This document shows, in pieces, positions 1-11,300 of a stretch of 64,000 bases of DNA. The translations under genes and the position numbers were made by a program. Within the stretch, counting starts at the first letter, position 1. Every line of letters starts with the position of its first letter. The stretch spans positions 682,001-746,000 of the forward strand of contig JAAROD010000090.1 in assembly GCA_012274445.1 (NCBI GenBank), in the 5' to 3' direction. The notes beneath the pieces were generated by a model that was not told the DNA's origin, made no database searches, and saw only the letters and a program-made list of their open reading frames with translations. The DNA is from Sclerotiophoma versabilis. Taxonomy: Eukaryota > Ascomycota > Dothideomycetes > Pleosporales > Didymellaceae.

Positions 1-434
1 CCTGTTTACAGCACATGAGTGTGCTGCCTGGGTTGGATATAAAGAGTATTTGAACATGGTCTCCTATTCCGCTTCTTTTCGCACGAGAGTGTGGATGATG
101 GTAATTCCGGGAATATCACAGCTACATTTGGAGCGTGTTTGCCTGGAGAATTGTCGTTGTATTTAGCGAGCGTTGGATTTGATGATGTTTGACATGCATA
201 TACCGATACCCTCGCTGCTTCTACGGTTGAGCAAAGCATAGTAGTAATGATGAAGTTTCAAAGTTCTTCGAGCATAGATTTACGTGCGCTCATCTGCAAA
301 GGCCAAAGTGAACCAGCTTCGGACTGCCCGACGTTCTGATTGGTCAAACACTACCCAGGTAGAACGTCCGTTGTTTACCGTGTGTCAACACCATCGTTAC
401 TTCCCGCCTACGACGCCGGCCCCGCTCGAGCACG
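1..434. other. 5' flank of the WD40 gene, no gene seen
   Basis: Short open frames exist on both strands but none shows family resemblance or a credible start. The stretch next to position 434 is the probable promoter and leader of the WD40 gene. A gene that begins left of the window cannot be excluded. Confidence 0.5.
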
Positions 435-2285
435 ATGACGGAGGACGCAGAAACATCGTCGCTTTACAAAGGTAAGCACTCGGCTCGAGGAGTGCTTGAG
501 AAATCTGCTGACAGTTTAGCGACATCTGTATCCGTCCCTTCACCAAGCGCAACACACGCGGCATGCCTTTGCAATGGCCGCCTGCAAATACGATGCCTGA
601 CAACATTTGACATACACAGAAATATAGGACTACCACCCTCTTTTGACACCAAGACCGCTCGAGTTGTGTGGTCTCCGCCTGCCGCTCCTTCACAAACATC
701 CTGCTCTGCTTCAGCATCATCACGGCGCACACCTCGCCCAATCTCAAATCGCGTCCTCATCCACGACGACAACACAACACGCGTGTACGACTTGCGCGAT
801 GACCGATGGAATGCAGTCATTAATAATGGCTCCGGTGGCATGGGCAGAAACGTGCACGTCGCGTTTGGCGCAAACGAAGATGAGGTCATCGCATGGAGCG
901 ACTACGGTGCTTGCGCAAAGGTCTGGTGCCTGATATCTGGGAGAGCAATCGAGATTAGGGATCCAAAGTTCCCTGGTAAAGAGGGCAAAGGCTGGGGATA
1001 CCGACCATCTGCCAGTGGTCACGCAGGACGAGGAGGGGCTATGGCCATGCTATGTCGGACGTCCGGCATGGATGTACTTATGCTGCTTGCACCGCGCACG
1101 TATGGGCTCATAAACCGCGTTGAGCTGCCTACGATGGATTCGGCTGGGCTGAAGTGGAGTCGTGATGGCCGCTGGATTGCTATCTGGGATGCGCCGTCAA
1201 CCGGATACAACCTCTACATATACACCGCCGACGGGCATCTTTACCGCACCATCACCCGCGAGTCGTCAGACGACGCTAGAGAATGGGGTGTAGAAGGCCT
1301 CGGTATCAAAAGTGTGGAGTGGGTGCCTGGCGCAGAATGGCTGGCAGTGGGCGGCTGGGACCGTAGGGTGCGCATCCTGTCGACGCGAACGTTCGCTCCC
1401 GTTGTCTTTCTCGACCATACCAACGTCATAGATATCCCCGGTGCACCTGTGTTCTCCGAGCAAGTCGATGGACAAGGGAACAGAACGTACACAATCACAC
1501 CACAGCCTGTCACGCCGCCAAAGGCGCCGCTTGAGAAGAACGAGACAAGCCTCATGAAGCAGGGCATAAGTGTCTTAGCCTTCAATAGTGACGGCACACT
1601 TTGCGCAACAAGAGACGATTCAACACCAAGCACAGTATGGATATGGGATCTCCGAAGCCTGCGACCCCGAATGATCCTTATCCAATATGCGCCGGTCAAG
1701 TCACTACAATGGCACCACGATAGCCCTACACTCCTACTAATCCAAACCAGCCACGACTCCCCTACATTGTATTTATACCAAGCTTCCAATCTCTCAGCTT
1801 CAACATCCGCCTCAACCTCAGCGTCAGCACCTTCTCCAGCCATCCTCGACCTCTCCTCGCACATTGCCAAGCCGGCTACGGCCCTCACAACAAGATGGAC
1901 CACATCATGGCTCCCCACGTCCGCAAACAAGAAACCTACCTTCACACTCGCCCATCAAGGAGGCTATGTATTTTCATGGCCTTTCGGCAAAGACATTATT
2001 CTGCGCTTCGACACACCCGACAACAGCGACGACAGCGACGACAGCTTGTACGACATTCTGACCGGACGGACTCCGGTTCCGAGGTTGCCTGATAGCGATG
2101 GGCCTGATAGCGATGGACCAGACATGGACGATAGTCTGCTGGCAGAACAGCAGCTTGTTACGGAAGACGAAGGGTATCGAATGAGCTTTGAGGATACCTT
2201 CAGAGGCAAGGCGAGAGAGAAAACATCGCCTAGAGGAAGAGGAAGGAGCGTATTGGATGAGAGTGGATTGGATGAGATGTTCTGA
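435..2285 (+). CDS. WD40-repeat protein, WDR8/WRAP73 family
   Basis: Two exons, 435-471 and 520-2285, give 600 residues. The 48-nt intron (472-519, ctgac branch, tttag acceptor) is a multiple of three and has no in-frame stop, so the frame reads straight through it; removing it joins LYK to the first blade. WD-like blades run over about residues 15-500, with motifs such as LKWSRDGRWIAIWD, VEWVPGAEWLAVGGWDRRVR and VWIWDLRSLRP. The tail is acidic and low in complexity. WDR8 proteins act at spindle poles and centrosomes; in fission yeast Wdr8 works with Msd1 and kinesin-14 in minus-end anchoring. The family call rests on blade order and spacing; the role here is inferred. Confidence 0.85.
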   Translation: MTEDAETSSLYKGKHSARGVLEKSADSLATSVSVPSPSATHAACLCNGRLQIRCLTTFDIHRNIGLPPSFDTKTARVVWSPPAAPSQTSCSASASSRRTPRPISNRVLIHDDNTTRVYDLRDDRWNAVINNGSGGMGRNVHVAFGANEDEVIAWSDYGACAKVWCLISGRAIEIRDPKFPGKEGKGWGYRPSASGHAGRGGAMAMLCRTSGMDVLMLLAPRTYGLINRVELPTMDSAGLKWSRDGRWIAIWDAPSTGYNLYIYTADGHLYRTITRESSDDAREWGVEGLGIKSVEWVPGAEWLAVGGWDRRVRILSTRTFAPVVFLDHTNVIDIPGAPVFSEQVDGQGNRTYTITPQPVTPPKAPLEKNETSLMKQGISVLAFNSDGTLCATRDDSTPSTVWIWDLRSLRPRMILIQYAPVKSLQWHHDSPTLLLIQTSHDSPTLYLYQASNLSASTSASTSASAPSPAILDLSSHIAKPATALTTRWTTSWLPTSANKKPTFTLAHQGGYVFSWPFGKDIILRFDTPDNSDDSDDSLYDILTGRTPVPRLPDSDGPDSDGPDMDDSLLAEQQLVTEDEGYRMSFEDTFRGKAREKTSPRGRGRSVLDESGLDEMF

Positions 2286-2327
2286 GCTCGTTCTCGCACC
2301 TGTAGTTTTGGACTTGGGCAAGGGCGT

Positions 2328-2756
2328 ATGGCGTTGGACACATTAACCCCAATGAGATACCCTCTTCTTTCTATAAACCTCCTTAATGACATAAAGTACA
2401 AAACTCCATAGAGCTCTTGACTCAAAGTCGCCACACTCACAATTACCAAACACAGCAGTTCCCCCAAATCCATCGAAAGCCTCTGTAAAAAGGGCCGCAA
2501 ACCTCTGGTCAACCTACCCCTTCAGGCAAACCTTCCAACGCTCATCGAAAACGGGTGGCGCAAGAAGGCCCGTCTGCGCATCCTTCAATCCACCTCAGGC
2601 GCTACACAACTGAACCTGCCCGAAACAGCAATTCTGACACCTGTGGATCGCGGTGCGCTAGATTTGCCCTTCGATGCACCTGGTCTGATTGGGACTGGGC
2701 AGGCCTGGTGGAGACGACTAGCGCGAACGCCCACGTTGCGCAACGTCGCGCCATGA
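2328..2756 (+). CDS. tentative small protein, two exons
   Basis: A frame open from 2421 to the TGA at 2754-2756 has protein-like composition (for example KSIESLCKKGRKPLVNLPLQ and APGLIGTGQAWWRRLARTP) but contains no usable ATG. A consistent model starts at ATG 2328, splices 2396-2455 (GTACAA donor, ttgac branch, cacag acceptor) and keeps phase, giving exons 2328-2395 and 2456-2756 and about 122 residues. The GTACAA donor is weak. I do not recognise the family. The basic, Trp-containing C-terminus and lack of a signal peptide suggest a soluble or organellar protein, which is only a guess. It begins 42 bp after the WD40 stop codon on the same strand. Confidence 0.4.
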
Positions 2757-3000
2757 CGTCAGTCGTACTGCGTTCAACGGTGACGCTTTGTGCAGGTTGA
2801 AACCTGCCACAGGCGAGCGCTAAACATGGGGTAGGTAGTCATCGTATATGAGGGAGTGCTGGCGGAAGCTAGCCAGCAAGACCTAATTTCCCCTGATCTT
2901 ACACTGCCTATTATACATACTGCTGCACAAGCTCGGATCTCGAATAATAAATTCTTAACAAAGTTGAGAAGCTCAGTTCAGTATTAGTTTGCTTCTCACC

Positions 3001-3479
3001 ATGGCCGACAAGGAGGAAAAGCCCCAGGAGCAGCCCAAGGGCGGCGACCACATCCCTACAGACACGCAGCAGGAGGAGGAAGAGGAGCAGCAGCAGCCCA
3101 AGGGCCTCTTGAGCAAGATTGGTGACCCAGTCGGTACGTCTGATTCACCGACTCCATCTTACGCGAATTCAATATATGCAACAACCACAACTAACTTTCC
3201 CAAGGAAACGTACTAGGCACAGCCCTCCGCCCCATCGGCGCGCCGCTCGAGAAAGGTGTCACCGGCCCCCTGGGCAGCGCACTCGGCGGCGCCACACGGC
3301 CAGCGCTCGGTCCGCTGATGGGAGAGAAGCACGAGAGGAGTGAATTGCTGGGCGGGGAGAACAAGGACAGCTACGAGAGCAAGCCGGAGAGCATTGCGGG
3401 GAAGGAACAAACGGGGGATAACCCGCTGGGCCTGGATCAGACCGGGCGATGGGGTTTCGCTGATGATGATAAGAAATAG
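3001..3479 (+). CDS. small hydrophilic glycine-rich protein
   Basis: Exons 3001-3133 and 3205-3479 join across a 71-nt intron (gtacgt donor, ccaag acceptor) to give 135 residues. The start is a caccATGG context. The N-terminus is Lys/Glu/Gln-rich with poly-Glu and poly-Gln. The spliced second half reads GNVLGTALRPIGAPLEKGV and then a Gly/Pro/Leu repeat region, ending in GLDQTGRWGFADDDKK. This layout is that of a short conserved protein of filamentous ascomycetes with no assigned function. No signal peptide or membrane segment is visible. Without splicing the frame stops soon after the donor, so exon 2 is easily missed. Confidence 0.75.
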
Positions 3480-3887
3480 GTGGAGGAGGGTAGGAGGCAG
3501 GCAATGGATAGTAGGATGATGACGCTGTCACGACATACATGTAAAGAAAGAAGTCACTCAGTGAATGATTGGTCTATCAACCGTGATATTGTACGCTTTT
3601 GTGCATCGTGTCGTGTTGCTGCAAAGCCCCCTAGCGCTATGTGCCTCAAGTGGGACACTAGTGTGACGCGTCTGAGCCTGCTGTAGAGAATCGTAGGGGA
3701 GGTTAGAGAATCAAGACAAATAACTTTTCACGAAGACGGGTATATCTCAGGTCTCTCTGCTGCAGCCTCAGTCCACCGACATCTACACCGATGTCAAACG
3801 TAACACAATGTCCAAGCGATCTGTAAGCGTGAATGAATAGCCAATAGTCTGGGCTTATCAAGGTACTTACCGAATGTGTTCGGGATC
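3480..3887. other. gap between convergent genes
   Basis: This holds the 3' ends of the small protein gene and the acetyltransferase gene. A good minus-strand donor (gtaagt, near 3864-3870) lies just beyond the acetyltransferase stop codon and could mark a 3'-UTR intron. Nothing else is seen. Confidence 0.5.
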
Positions 3888-6310
3888 TTAAGCATGAACC
3901 ATAGGAATGCTCTTAGGATCGATCACTTCCGTCGTATGGGCCTGGAATATGATCTTATCGACCACCTTGCCAATCTTGTGTCCGACTTGAGTGAAGCGAC
4001 CGGCCTTCTTAAATCCAAAGTCGCCCAGGTAGCTGGTGGCCCATTCGACATCACCACCTCGCTCGTAGTGTAAACTGGCCAGAATGGTCTTGATGACGCG
4101 GCTCTTCCCGTTCTTGAGATATTCGAAGTCATTGATCCATTCATATCCGCCTTTCTGGTTGTATCCACTGTTGGCGATGTACATAACTTGATCGAGCAAG
4201 CACCTGCCGATGCCTTGTCGAACGTATCCCGGATGGATGTAAAGCTCAAGTTCAAAGGTAAATCGATACATGGATAGGTCGACATAGTCGTCGAGGTGAG
4301 CAAAACCGGCGATAGTCTCACTTACGTACCCTTGTGGACCCCTTCGCTGATTGCGTTTGGCAACTGCGACAAGACAGGGCAAACCTGCCTGCACGATGGT
4401 GTCGATCCGGCAACGAATCTGTGCTTCGGTTTGTTCGCCGAGTTCGGCTGCGTGCACCGTGTTGTTGACGTAGTGGTTGTATATTGTCATGATACCGTGA
4501 ATATCAGCAGGCTGAACTGGGCGGAGATAGATATTGGTCTTTGGCTGCAAACGCCTGTCCAGCAGTTGAGCTCCTTCATGTTTGGGAATAGTATCGGGGA
4601 GTTTACGCCTTGCCAGATCACGACGCTGCCTGCTCTCTTGAACGTCCTTGATTCTTGCTAAACGCTCAGTAGTACATAGCATAGCAAATCGGCTCTCCAG
4701 TTCATTATCGGAATCCTTGGGATTGATCCTTGCTTCTGGAACGGCCAAGGTGGTCATGAAACAGTCATTGGGATGATCGTCTTCCCATCGCTCCCAGTAC
4801 GGTGGAGCTTCCATAATGTCGACATCGCCCAAGGGAGCAGGCGCGCGCTGTGGAAGCTCCTCCCAGAATTTACGTGGAGCGGTGTTTTCAATCAGATCAT
4901 GAAGCCAGTAACGTGGTACCAGCTCTTTATTCAGCCATTCACCGTCATCTTTCTTCACACCTAAGAAGGCCGGCGAGTCGATGTCCATGAGCGTGGTGCA
5001 GTTTCGGCTATGTTCGTTTGCCCACTGTTCGACAACTTGGCCAAAGTGACGATGGGTAAAGCCTTTGCGAGCAGCCCACTCCTCCGGTGGTGGGAGCCAG
5101 TCTCCGTTCCAGTCCATTAGTTTCTTCACGTCGTAGGAGGGATCGCCTTCACTGCTAGACTTGAAAGCCACTCCACCATCACTTTGGCTACCACTTGACA
5201 ATTCCTTGGGGATTTCGCGCGACTTCGGCCAGACATGTCTTTCCTTGGATACCTTGGGTTCTCTTGGCCAGCGCGAGTTTTCATGTCGCCTTGAGGGAAC
5301 AATAACCGGTTCTGGTATGGGGTGATTCCAGCCACTGCATACTCCGGCTGATTTTGACGGCAGCTCGACTGTCGTTGGTGGTGTATGTGGGGTTCGCTCT
5401 TGAAATACCACTTCTGTGCTGCTGTTTATGTCAGCAAGAATTTTCGTACGGTTACATACAAGAAAGTGGACGATGAGTGTGTTGCAATCAAAGCAGAGGA
5501 GCACCTACGAAGGGGCTTGATGCTCAACAAGCTTCTCGGCTTGAGACTTGTCTGAAGTTGCTTGAGAGACAATGGCAGTGAAGTCTCCTAGCCTCACATC
5601 GACCTTTGCTTGGGCTTGTGTTGCGGTACTCTTGCGTAAGTGTGGCGGGATAGAAGCACGCGAAGGTTGTGCAGTCATGTCGTCAACCTTATTGGTCCCC
5701 GGGGATTTACCCTTGAAATCTATCTTGCGGTTCGGAAGATGCTTCTTGCCGATGTTATCGTGACTTTGTGGTGGAGCTGGACTATTGGTCGGTGTAGATT
5801 GTTTGCTCCGGTAAGGTGCAGGTTGGATGCGTGCCTTGCCGTGTGCTTTTGGTTGAGCACTGTAAGCAGGAATTTCGGGCTGCTGAACGATTGCAGGGTC
5901 GATGTTTGCTGTGGTCTTAGGCTGTATTGGGGTAGCGTTGAGGTCGACAGGCGCAAACTCGGGAGCTTTGCGACGGCGGTTGCGTCGCCTGGGGTGCTAC
6001 GCAAATCAGTGTGTGCGACGAAGGATGGAAAGATATGAGAGAGACTGATAGAAGTGAGCGTGAACTGAGAAAAAGGTATGAGCAATATGAGTATGACTGC
6101 GGTGTGAAGCCAAAAGTGGAAATAGGCAGTAGGCAGGCACTGAAGGTTACTCTCACCTACATCTTTTATGCCGAGATCTTCCTGTTGCTGCGAGGTCAGT
6201 GACTCGTCAGGCCTTGCATTTTCATTTTGGCGAGGCCCCATAGCAGTGTCGCGAGTTGAATGCACAGATAGAGGCATGTCAGTACGAGAGCATAGCGCGA
6301 AGTGAGCCAT
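3888..6310 (-). CDS. GNAT-family N-acetyltransferase with long N-terminal extension
   Basis: Three exons on the minus strand, 6310-6161, 5996-5509 and 5421-3888, give 723 residues. Both introns use GTAGGT donors (164 and 87 nt) and all phases agree. The GNAT domain is at about residues 500-705, with the acetyl-CoA loop in HPGYVRQGIGRCLLDQ (motif A) and a preceding beta strand FELELYI. Residues 1-500 are largely polar and basic with Pro/Ser stretches (HPRRRNRRRK near residue 51) plus a conserved-looking block including LMDWNGDWLPPPEEWAARKG. Such GNATs transfer acetyl groups to amines; the substrate cannot be told. The start is the first ATG of the exon, in a gccATGG context on the minus strand; later in-frame ATGs are possible. 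Confidence 0.75.
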
Positions 6311-7067
6311 GGCAGGTAGGCAGGCACGCCTGTAGCTATCCGCACGGTAAAGGTTCGTCGATCAAGAAGGGGGCAACAAAGCAGCGGAGAAGGCAAGGCA
6401 TCAAGCTGAAAGGAAAACGAGTGTGAAGGAGTCGGGTTTCAAGATTGGGGGTTCCAGTAACGGCATCCCGTTGTGGTAGTCGCGCACGGTGAGAGAACAA
6501 GTCGCATCCGAGGAAGAAGCTACAGTAGATTTTCGGCCCTGACGAAAAACTGTATTCAACAGAGTGCGATCCAGGAACTTGGAGACAGAGTGCTAACGGG
6601 AGGCCTATCTCTCCACTCTAGGGTGCCGTATCGCCAGGGCACGAATGTTAGGAGATTGTGACTAACCTGGCAGTAGGTCCACATGTCGAAAGCGCCCAAT
6701 GCAAGTCCTTGAGTGTCCTGCGTTTGATCAAATCTAGGGCGTCTTACATGGCTTTCACCACTACAGGGTTACGAGCCACTGGCTGCGCCCATGTTGTCAG
6801 GACGTCTCCGCTACTCTTTCGACTACCCGAGCAGATCGAGGCCTCAATTTTACTAGGCTATTTAAATAGCTTTGTTAACACTGCATCATTTTCGTGGCGT
6901 GCTATGAACGCTACAGATACTCGCCGTGCAAGGGTGATTTGGGGAGGGCAACATTCTAGAGTTGCTAAGGCAATGTTTGCCGAGGGGCAGCTCCACCCGA
7001 CTCTTGAAGTTGCTGTTGCATGACTTTCAGGCGACAGAACGAAAACGCCGAAACCAGAACCATCAAG
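6311..7067. other. divergent promoter region between acetyltransferase and ARL2 genes
   Basis: About 760 bp lie between the two outward-facing starts. Several short open frames are present (one of 121 codons at 6658-7023) but they have unnatural composition and no family signal. I read this as shared promoter and leader sequence. Confidence 0.5.
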
Positions 7068-7860
7068 ATGTTGTCAATATTACGGAAAGCACGACTGAAG
7101 GACAAGGAGATGCGCATATTGATGTTGTGGGTGCTCGAACTGAATGCTTGCGCTGCTGAGAACTGATTGCAGAAGGGGCTTGGACAACGCAGGCAAGACG
7201 ACCATTGTGAAGAAGATTATGAATGAGGATGTGAACAGCGTCAGCCCGACATTAGGCTTCATCATCAAGACAATCGACTACGACGGGTACGCTTGCTCCC
7301 GAGTCGGCAAAAGGAGATGCTGACAATCAAGATATAAACTAAACATATGTACCACGCCTGCTTGGTCCCAGATGTGCGTCGACTAACATGTCAGGGGATG
7401 TCGGCGGCCAGAAGACGCTGCGCACGTACTGGAAGAACTATTTCGAGAAGACCGACACGCTCATATGGGTGGTGGATGCCACCGACCGGGAGCGCGTAGG
7501 CGATTGTCGGCATGAGCTGGCAGGGCTGCTGCTTGAGGAGGTGTGTAAGCAGAACATGGCCCAGCAGCAAGATGCTAACGACGTCAGCGACTATCGGGCG
7601 CGAGTCTGCTAGTGTTCAAGAACAAGAGTGATGTTCCCGGCGCCATGAGCGAGGACGAGGTGGGCGAGGTGGGTGCTGACGTTGATGTTGGGACGGGTTG
7701 CTAGGCCAATGATACTGACGGCACGCAGGGACTCGGACTTGATGCTATCAGAACACACAAATGGACAATCATGAGCTGCAGCGCCATGACGGGGCAGAAT
7801 CTGCAGGAAGGGCTCCAGTGGGTGGTACAGGATGCAAAGAGTCGACTGTTCCTCTACTGA
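7068..7860 (+). CDS. ARL2: ARL2-type small GTPase
   Basis: Six exons, 7068-7126, 7176-7286, 7332-7348, 7395-7540, 7588-7668 and 7729-7860, give 181 residues, close to the 184 of human ARL2. Introns are 45-60 nt. Exon 3 is only 17 nt and encodes YKLNI plus parts of the flanking Gly and Trp codons. Seen motifs: P-loop GLDNAGKT, switch I region SPTLGF, switch II WDVGGQ, NKSD (NKxD) and the SA motif in SCSAMTG. ARL2 (Cin4 in budding yeast) cycles GTP and, with tubulin cofactors, supports alpha/beta-tubulin folding. The intron 1 acceptor is a tandem CAGAAG; the downstream AAG gives the family-consistent LGLDNAG. Confidence 0.93.
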
Positions 7861-8334
7861 AGGGAAGCACTGCATGAGTGCAAGGGGCGCTGGATAGTCG
7901 CAAGCTAAATGCGGGTAGCGGTGGTTTGACACAGGCCGGCTCAACTGCCTCAGGTGTGGAGAACGGCGGCAGGGCAGGGTGGTACAAGTATAAACAAACA
8001 TCAGTTGCAAGCGGCCGGGTAAGCTGCGAGCATCCCAACGTCTACCATTGTGCCCCTCGTGCTTGACCTTGCCCGCCGTCGGTTCGAGCAGCATCGACGT
8101 CTCAGCACAGTCGAGGCACATCCGGGGTGACTGACAGGACGCTCAGGCCAAGCATGCACCGAGCCCTTGAGGCAATTTAACGACTGTCTAGCTCCGCTGC
8201 CGTCTGGGATTGCCTGACTGCTGAGCAGCTGCATTCTCGACGTGTTGCTGTCTTGTAGCACGGACGCACTGGGAGCTGTGTCTCGGACGTGTTTACATCG
8301 AGGGCCGTCTGCCGTCGAGCGGCCATCCACCACC
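7861..8334. other. intergenic, leader of the gelsolin-domain gene
   Basis: No gene is seen. The sequence joins the ARL2 3' end to the caccATGT start of the next gene on the same strand. Confidence 0.5.
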
Positions 8335-11300
8335 ATGTCCGAGGAAATCGACCCGCAGGAGTTTGTGCAGCGCATCCGGCAGCTGGGCGAGCAGCGGGAC
8401 CAGCAGGACGCAGAGAGGGTCAAGAAGCTGGAGGCGGACCTGATCCAGGGCCGCAGCGAGCGGTTAGCGCGCAGAGCAGGTGGGTGCCATGTCTCTTTTC
8501 GTGTTGACTCGGCTGATGTTTTGCTCCAAACAGAACGAGCGCGCTCCATCTCGCCCGACAAACCGACAACGCCGCAGTCGCTGCACCGCTCTTCAGTGCA
8601 CACGCCGCAGCCGGTGCAGGAACAGGCCGCCAGCGCCCCCACGCCCGCCATGAGCCCGCAGCCGCAGCCGCAGCCGCAGCCGCAGCAGGACGAGGCCGCT
8701 GCGCGCGAGGCCTCGCTGCAGCGATTGACGAGCTCTCCCGCGCCCGCCGCCGACGACGACAGCGAGCCGCAGAAGCCGGCGACGAGCGCCGCAGCGTTGG
8801 GTCGCTCCGGCACCCTCTCGTGGAAGCAGCGCCCGCAGTCTGGCAGCATCCGCAGGCCCCTGTCCGGCGCAGCCAGGCCCGGCTCCCGCGACGCCTCCGC
8901 GCCGTCGTCGCCCGAACGACCGCTGTCGAGGACCCAGATTGCAGCGTCGCTGGGCGCGAAAGACCCCGCCTACTTTCGCCAGACAGCAGACCGAGGCATT
9001 GGCTCCGCCGCATACAGGAAGAACGAGGACGATGGTGCATCAGACACCGGCTCCACAGGCAGGAGACCGCTGCCGGGCATGTCTCGCGACTCGACCGTTT
9101 CCCGACAGTCTACCGCTTCTGCAAAGGAGCCTGAGCCCGCCAGTCCGCCCACCGAGAGCACACCCTCGAGCCGGCCCACGTCGAGAGGCGGCTCCATGCG
9201 CGGGAGCACTGCCATGAGCAACCGCTTCTCCACTGCGACTTCCGTATCAGGTGGAGAGACCGACGCAGCAGCAACACGCTCGCCCCTGCCAACACTCGAG
9301 TCGCAGAAGTTTGCCCCGCCTTCAGAACAAGGGATGACAGGGGAAAGTGGGGACAATGCAGGGGCGGCACGCGAACCGCTCATGTCGCCGACGCAAGGGA
9401 GGATGTCGCCAGAGCGCGAGCGGCCTGTGTCTCCAACAAAGGGCATGGGTAGTTTCGTTTTGAGCGCGAGTCTCAAGCGTGGGGACAGCGTAAGCAAGAG
9501 GTGGAGCACTCAGACACCTCCAACATTGAGTAGGCAGAGCTCGACATTGAGCAACCGAGCGAGCGCCATGGCCGGGCTTGGCTCGTTGTCCAAGATGGAG
9601 CGACCAACAAGTCTGAGTAGAGAGCAGACTGCTGATGACCCTCCCTCGCGCCCGCAGTCCAGCTCCAGTAACATCACCATGAGAGGGCTTGGCATCGACT
9701 CTGCACCAAAGGATGAGTTTGTAAGGCCTGCGTTGCCCAACCGTCATAGTCGCAGCAAGTCTGTTCACTCCACATTCAGCAACAAGGACCTAAGTGAGGA
9801 TGGGGATCGTCCTTCCAGTCCGTCCAAGCGTTGGAGTCCATCCAAGTCGAGCTGGCTCGAAAATGCACTGAACAAGCCAGAGTCGCCGAAGCCGATGACC
9901 CCAGCATCTCCGCAACAACCAGCATGGATGGCCGAACTCAGTCGCGCCAAGCAGCAACGTGGAAGTGTTGATCTGGGCAAGGCCAGTCCATTAGGAACTC
10001 CATTTGGTGAAAAGCTGGGCTCACGACCAGCATCACCACTCAAGGATGTGCAGCTCAGGCCAGTAGCACTTCGAAAGACAACTCTGGATTCACCAAAACT
10101 TGAGTCACCAAAACTTGAGTCACCAAAACTTGACACCCCAAAACTTGAGTCTCCAAAACTTGACACCCCAAAACTTGAGTCTCCAAAACTCGATGCCTTA
10201 AGAATCGATTCTTCCAAGTTTGATCCCTTCGCAAAAGAGGAGCCCAAGGAGGCGCAGGTGCCATCATCATTGGAGCCTGCAGCGGAGCCAAAACCTTCTT
10301 CGCCTTTGAAAGAGGAAGTCAAGACGTTAGATGAAGTCAAAGATGTCAAAGATGTCGAAGAGCCTGAACCTGCACAAGAGACAGCCCCTACTGATACCGA
10401 GCCTGCAAAGACTGAACCCGTCAAGAATGAACCCGTCAAGACTGAACCAGATATACCAGTGGAAGCTCCCCAGAAAGACAAGGAGGCAGCGCCATCACCA
10501 GCACCCTCAAAGTCAGTGCTGTCACGTTTCCCACCCGCCGTCAAACCAAAGCCAGATACTCCTCCTAAGAAGGACTTCCGTGCTGGCCTGAAATCACGGC
10601 AGATGCCTTCAACCGAAAGTCCAAAGCCTCCAAGCCAAGCGCAGTCAGAACTCCAGAACGTATTCGGCAAACTGAGAAAGGCCGAGACCAAGAACTTCGT
10701 CGCGCCCGATGTCTTCAAAGCCAACATCGTGGGTGGTAAGAATGCCCTGAACGTCACTGGCGGGCCAAAGCCTACGGTGCGTCGCGACGAATTCAGAGAG
10801 AGCCTAAAGGAGAAGAGATCATCAATGCTGGAAAAGGCTCAGGAGGAGGGCTCAGCGCTCAAGCGATCAGAAAGCATTTCAAAGCCTACTGAATTACCGG
10901 AAGCAATTGCGGTACGCGGAAGACTTGATCGGGCGAAGAGTATATCGAAGTTCCCCATAACGCCCAAGGAAGAGGAAAAGAAGCCTGTCCCAGAAGCACT
11001 AGCCAGGAAGAAGAGTTTACGAGGAGTTGAGCGACCTAATCTAGACTTGAAGGACGACAAGCCTGCATCTCCAGCTCCACTGTTTGCGATCAAGGACAAC
11101 GGCAAGCCCAACAAATTGGCAGATCGTTTCAACCCTGCGTTAGCTGGTATACTGGCTCGTGGCCCACCTCCACTGGCGACTGAGAAGTCTACATCAAGCG
11201 TCGGCGAATCGTCACCCTCAAGACCTGCTCAGCAAGAGTCTTCAGGGCCCACTCCTGAATTGACGCACATGACTAAAGGACGCGCCCGTGGACCGAAGAG

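Noticed and set aside
9765..10757. 330-codon antisense frame inside the gelsolin-domain gene
   Set aside because: Ser/Gly-rich mirror of the Lys/Pro/Ser repeats; a shadow of the real coding strand.
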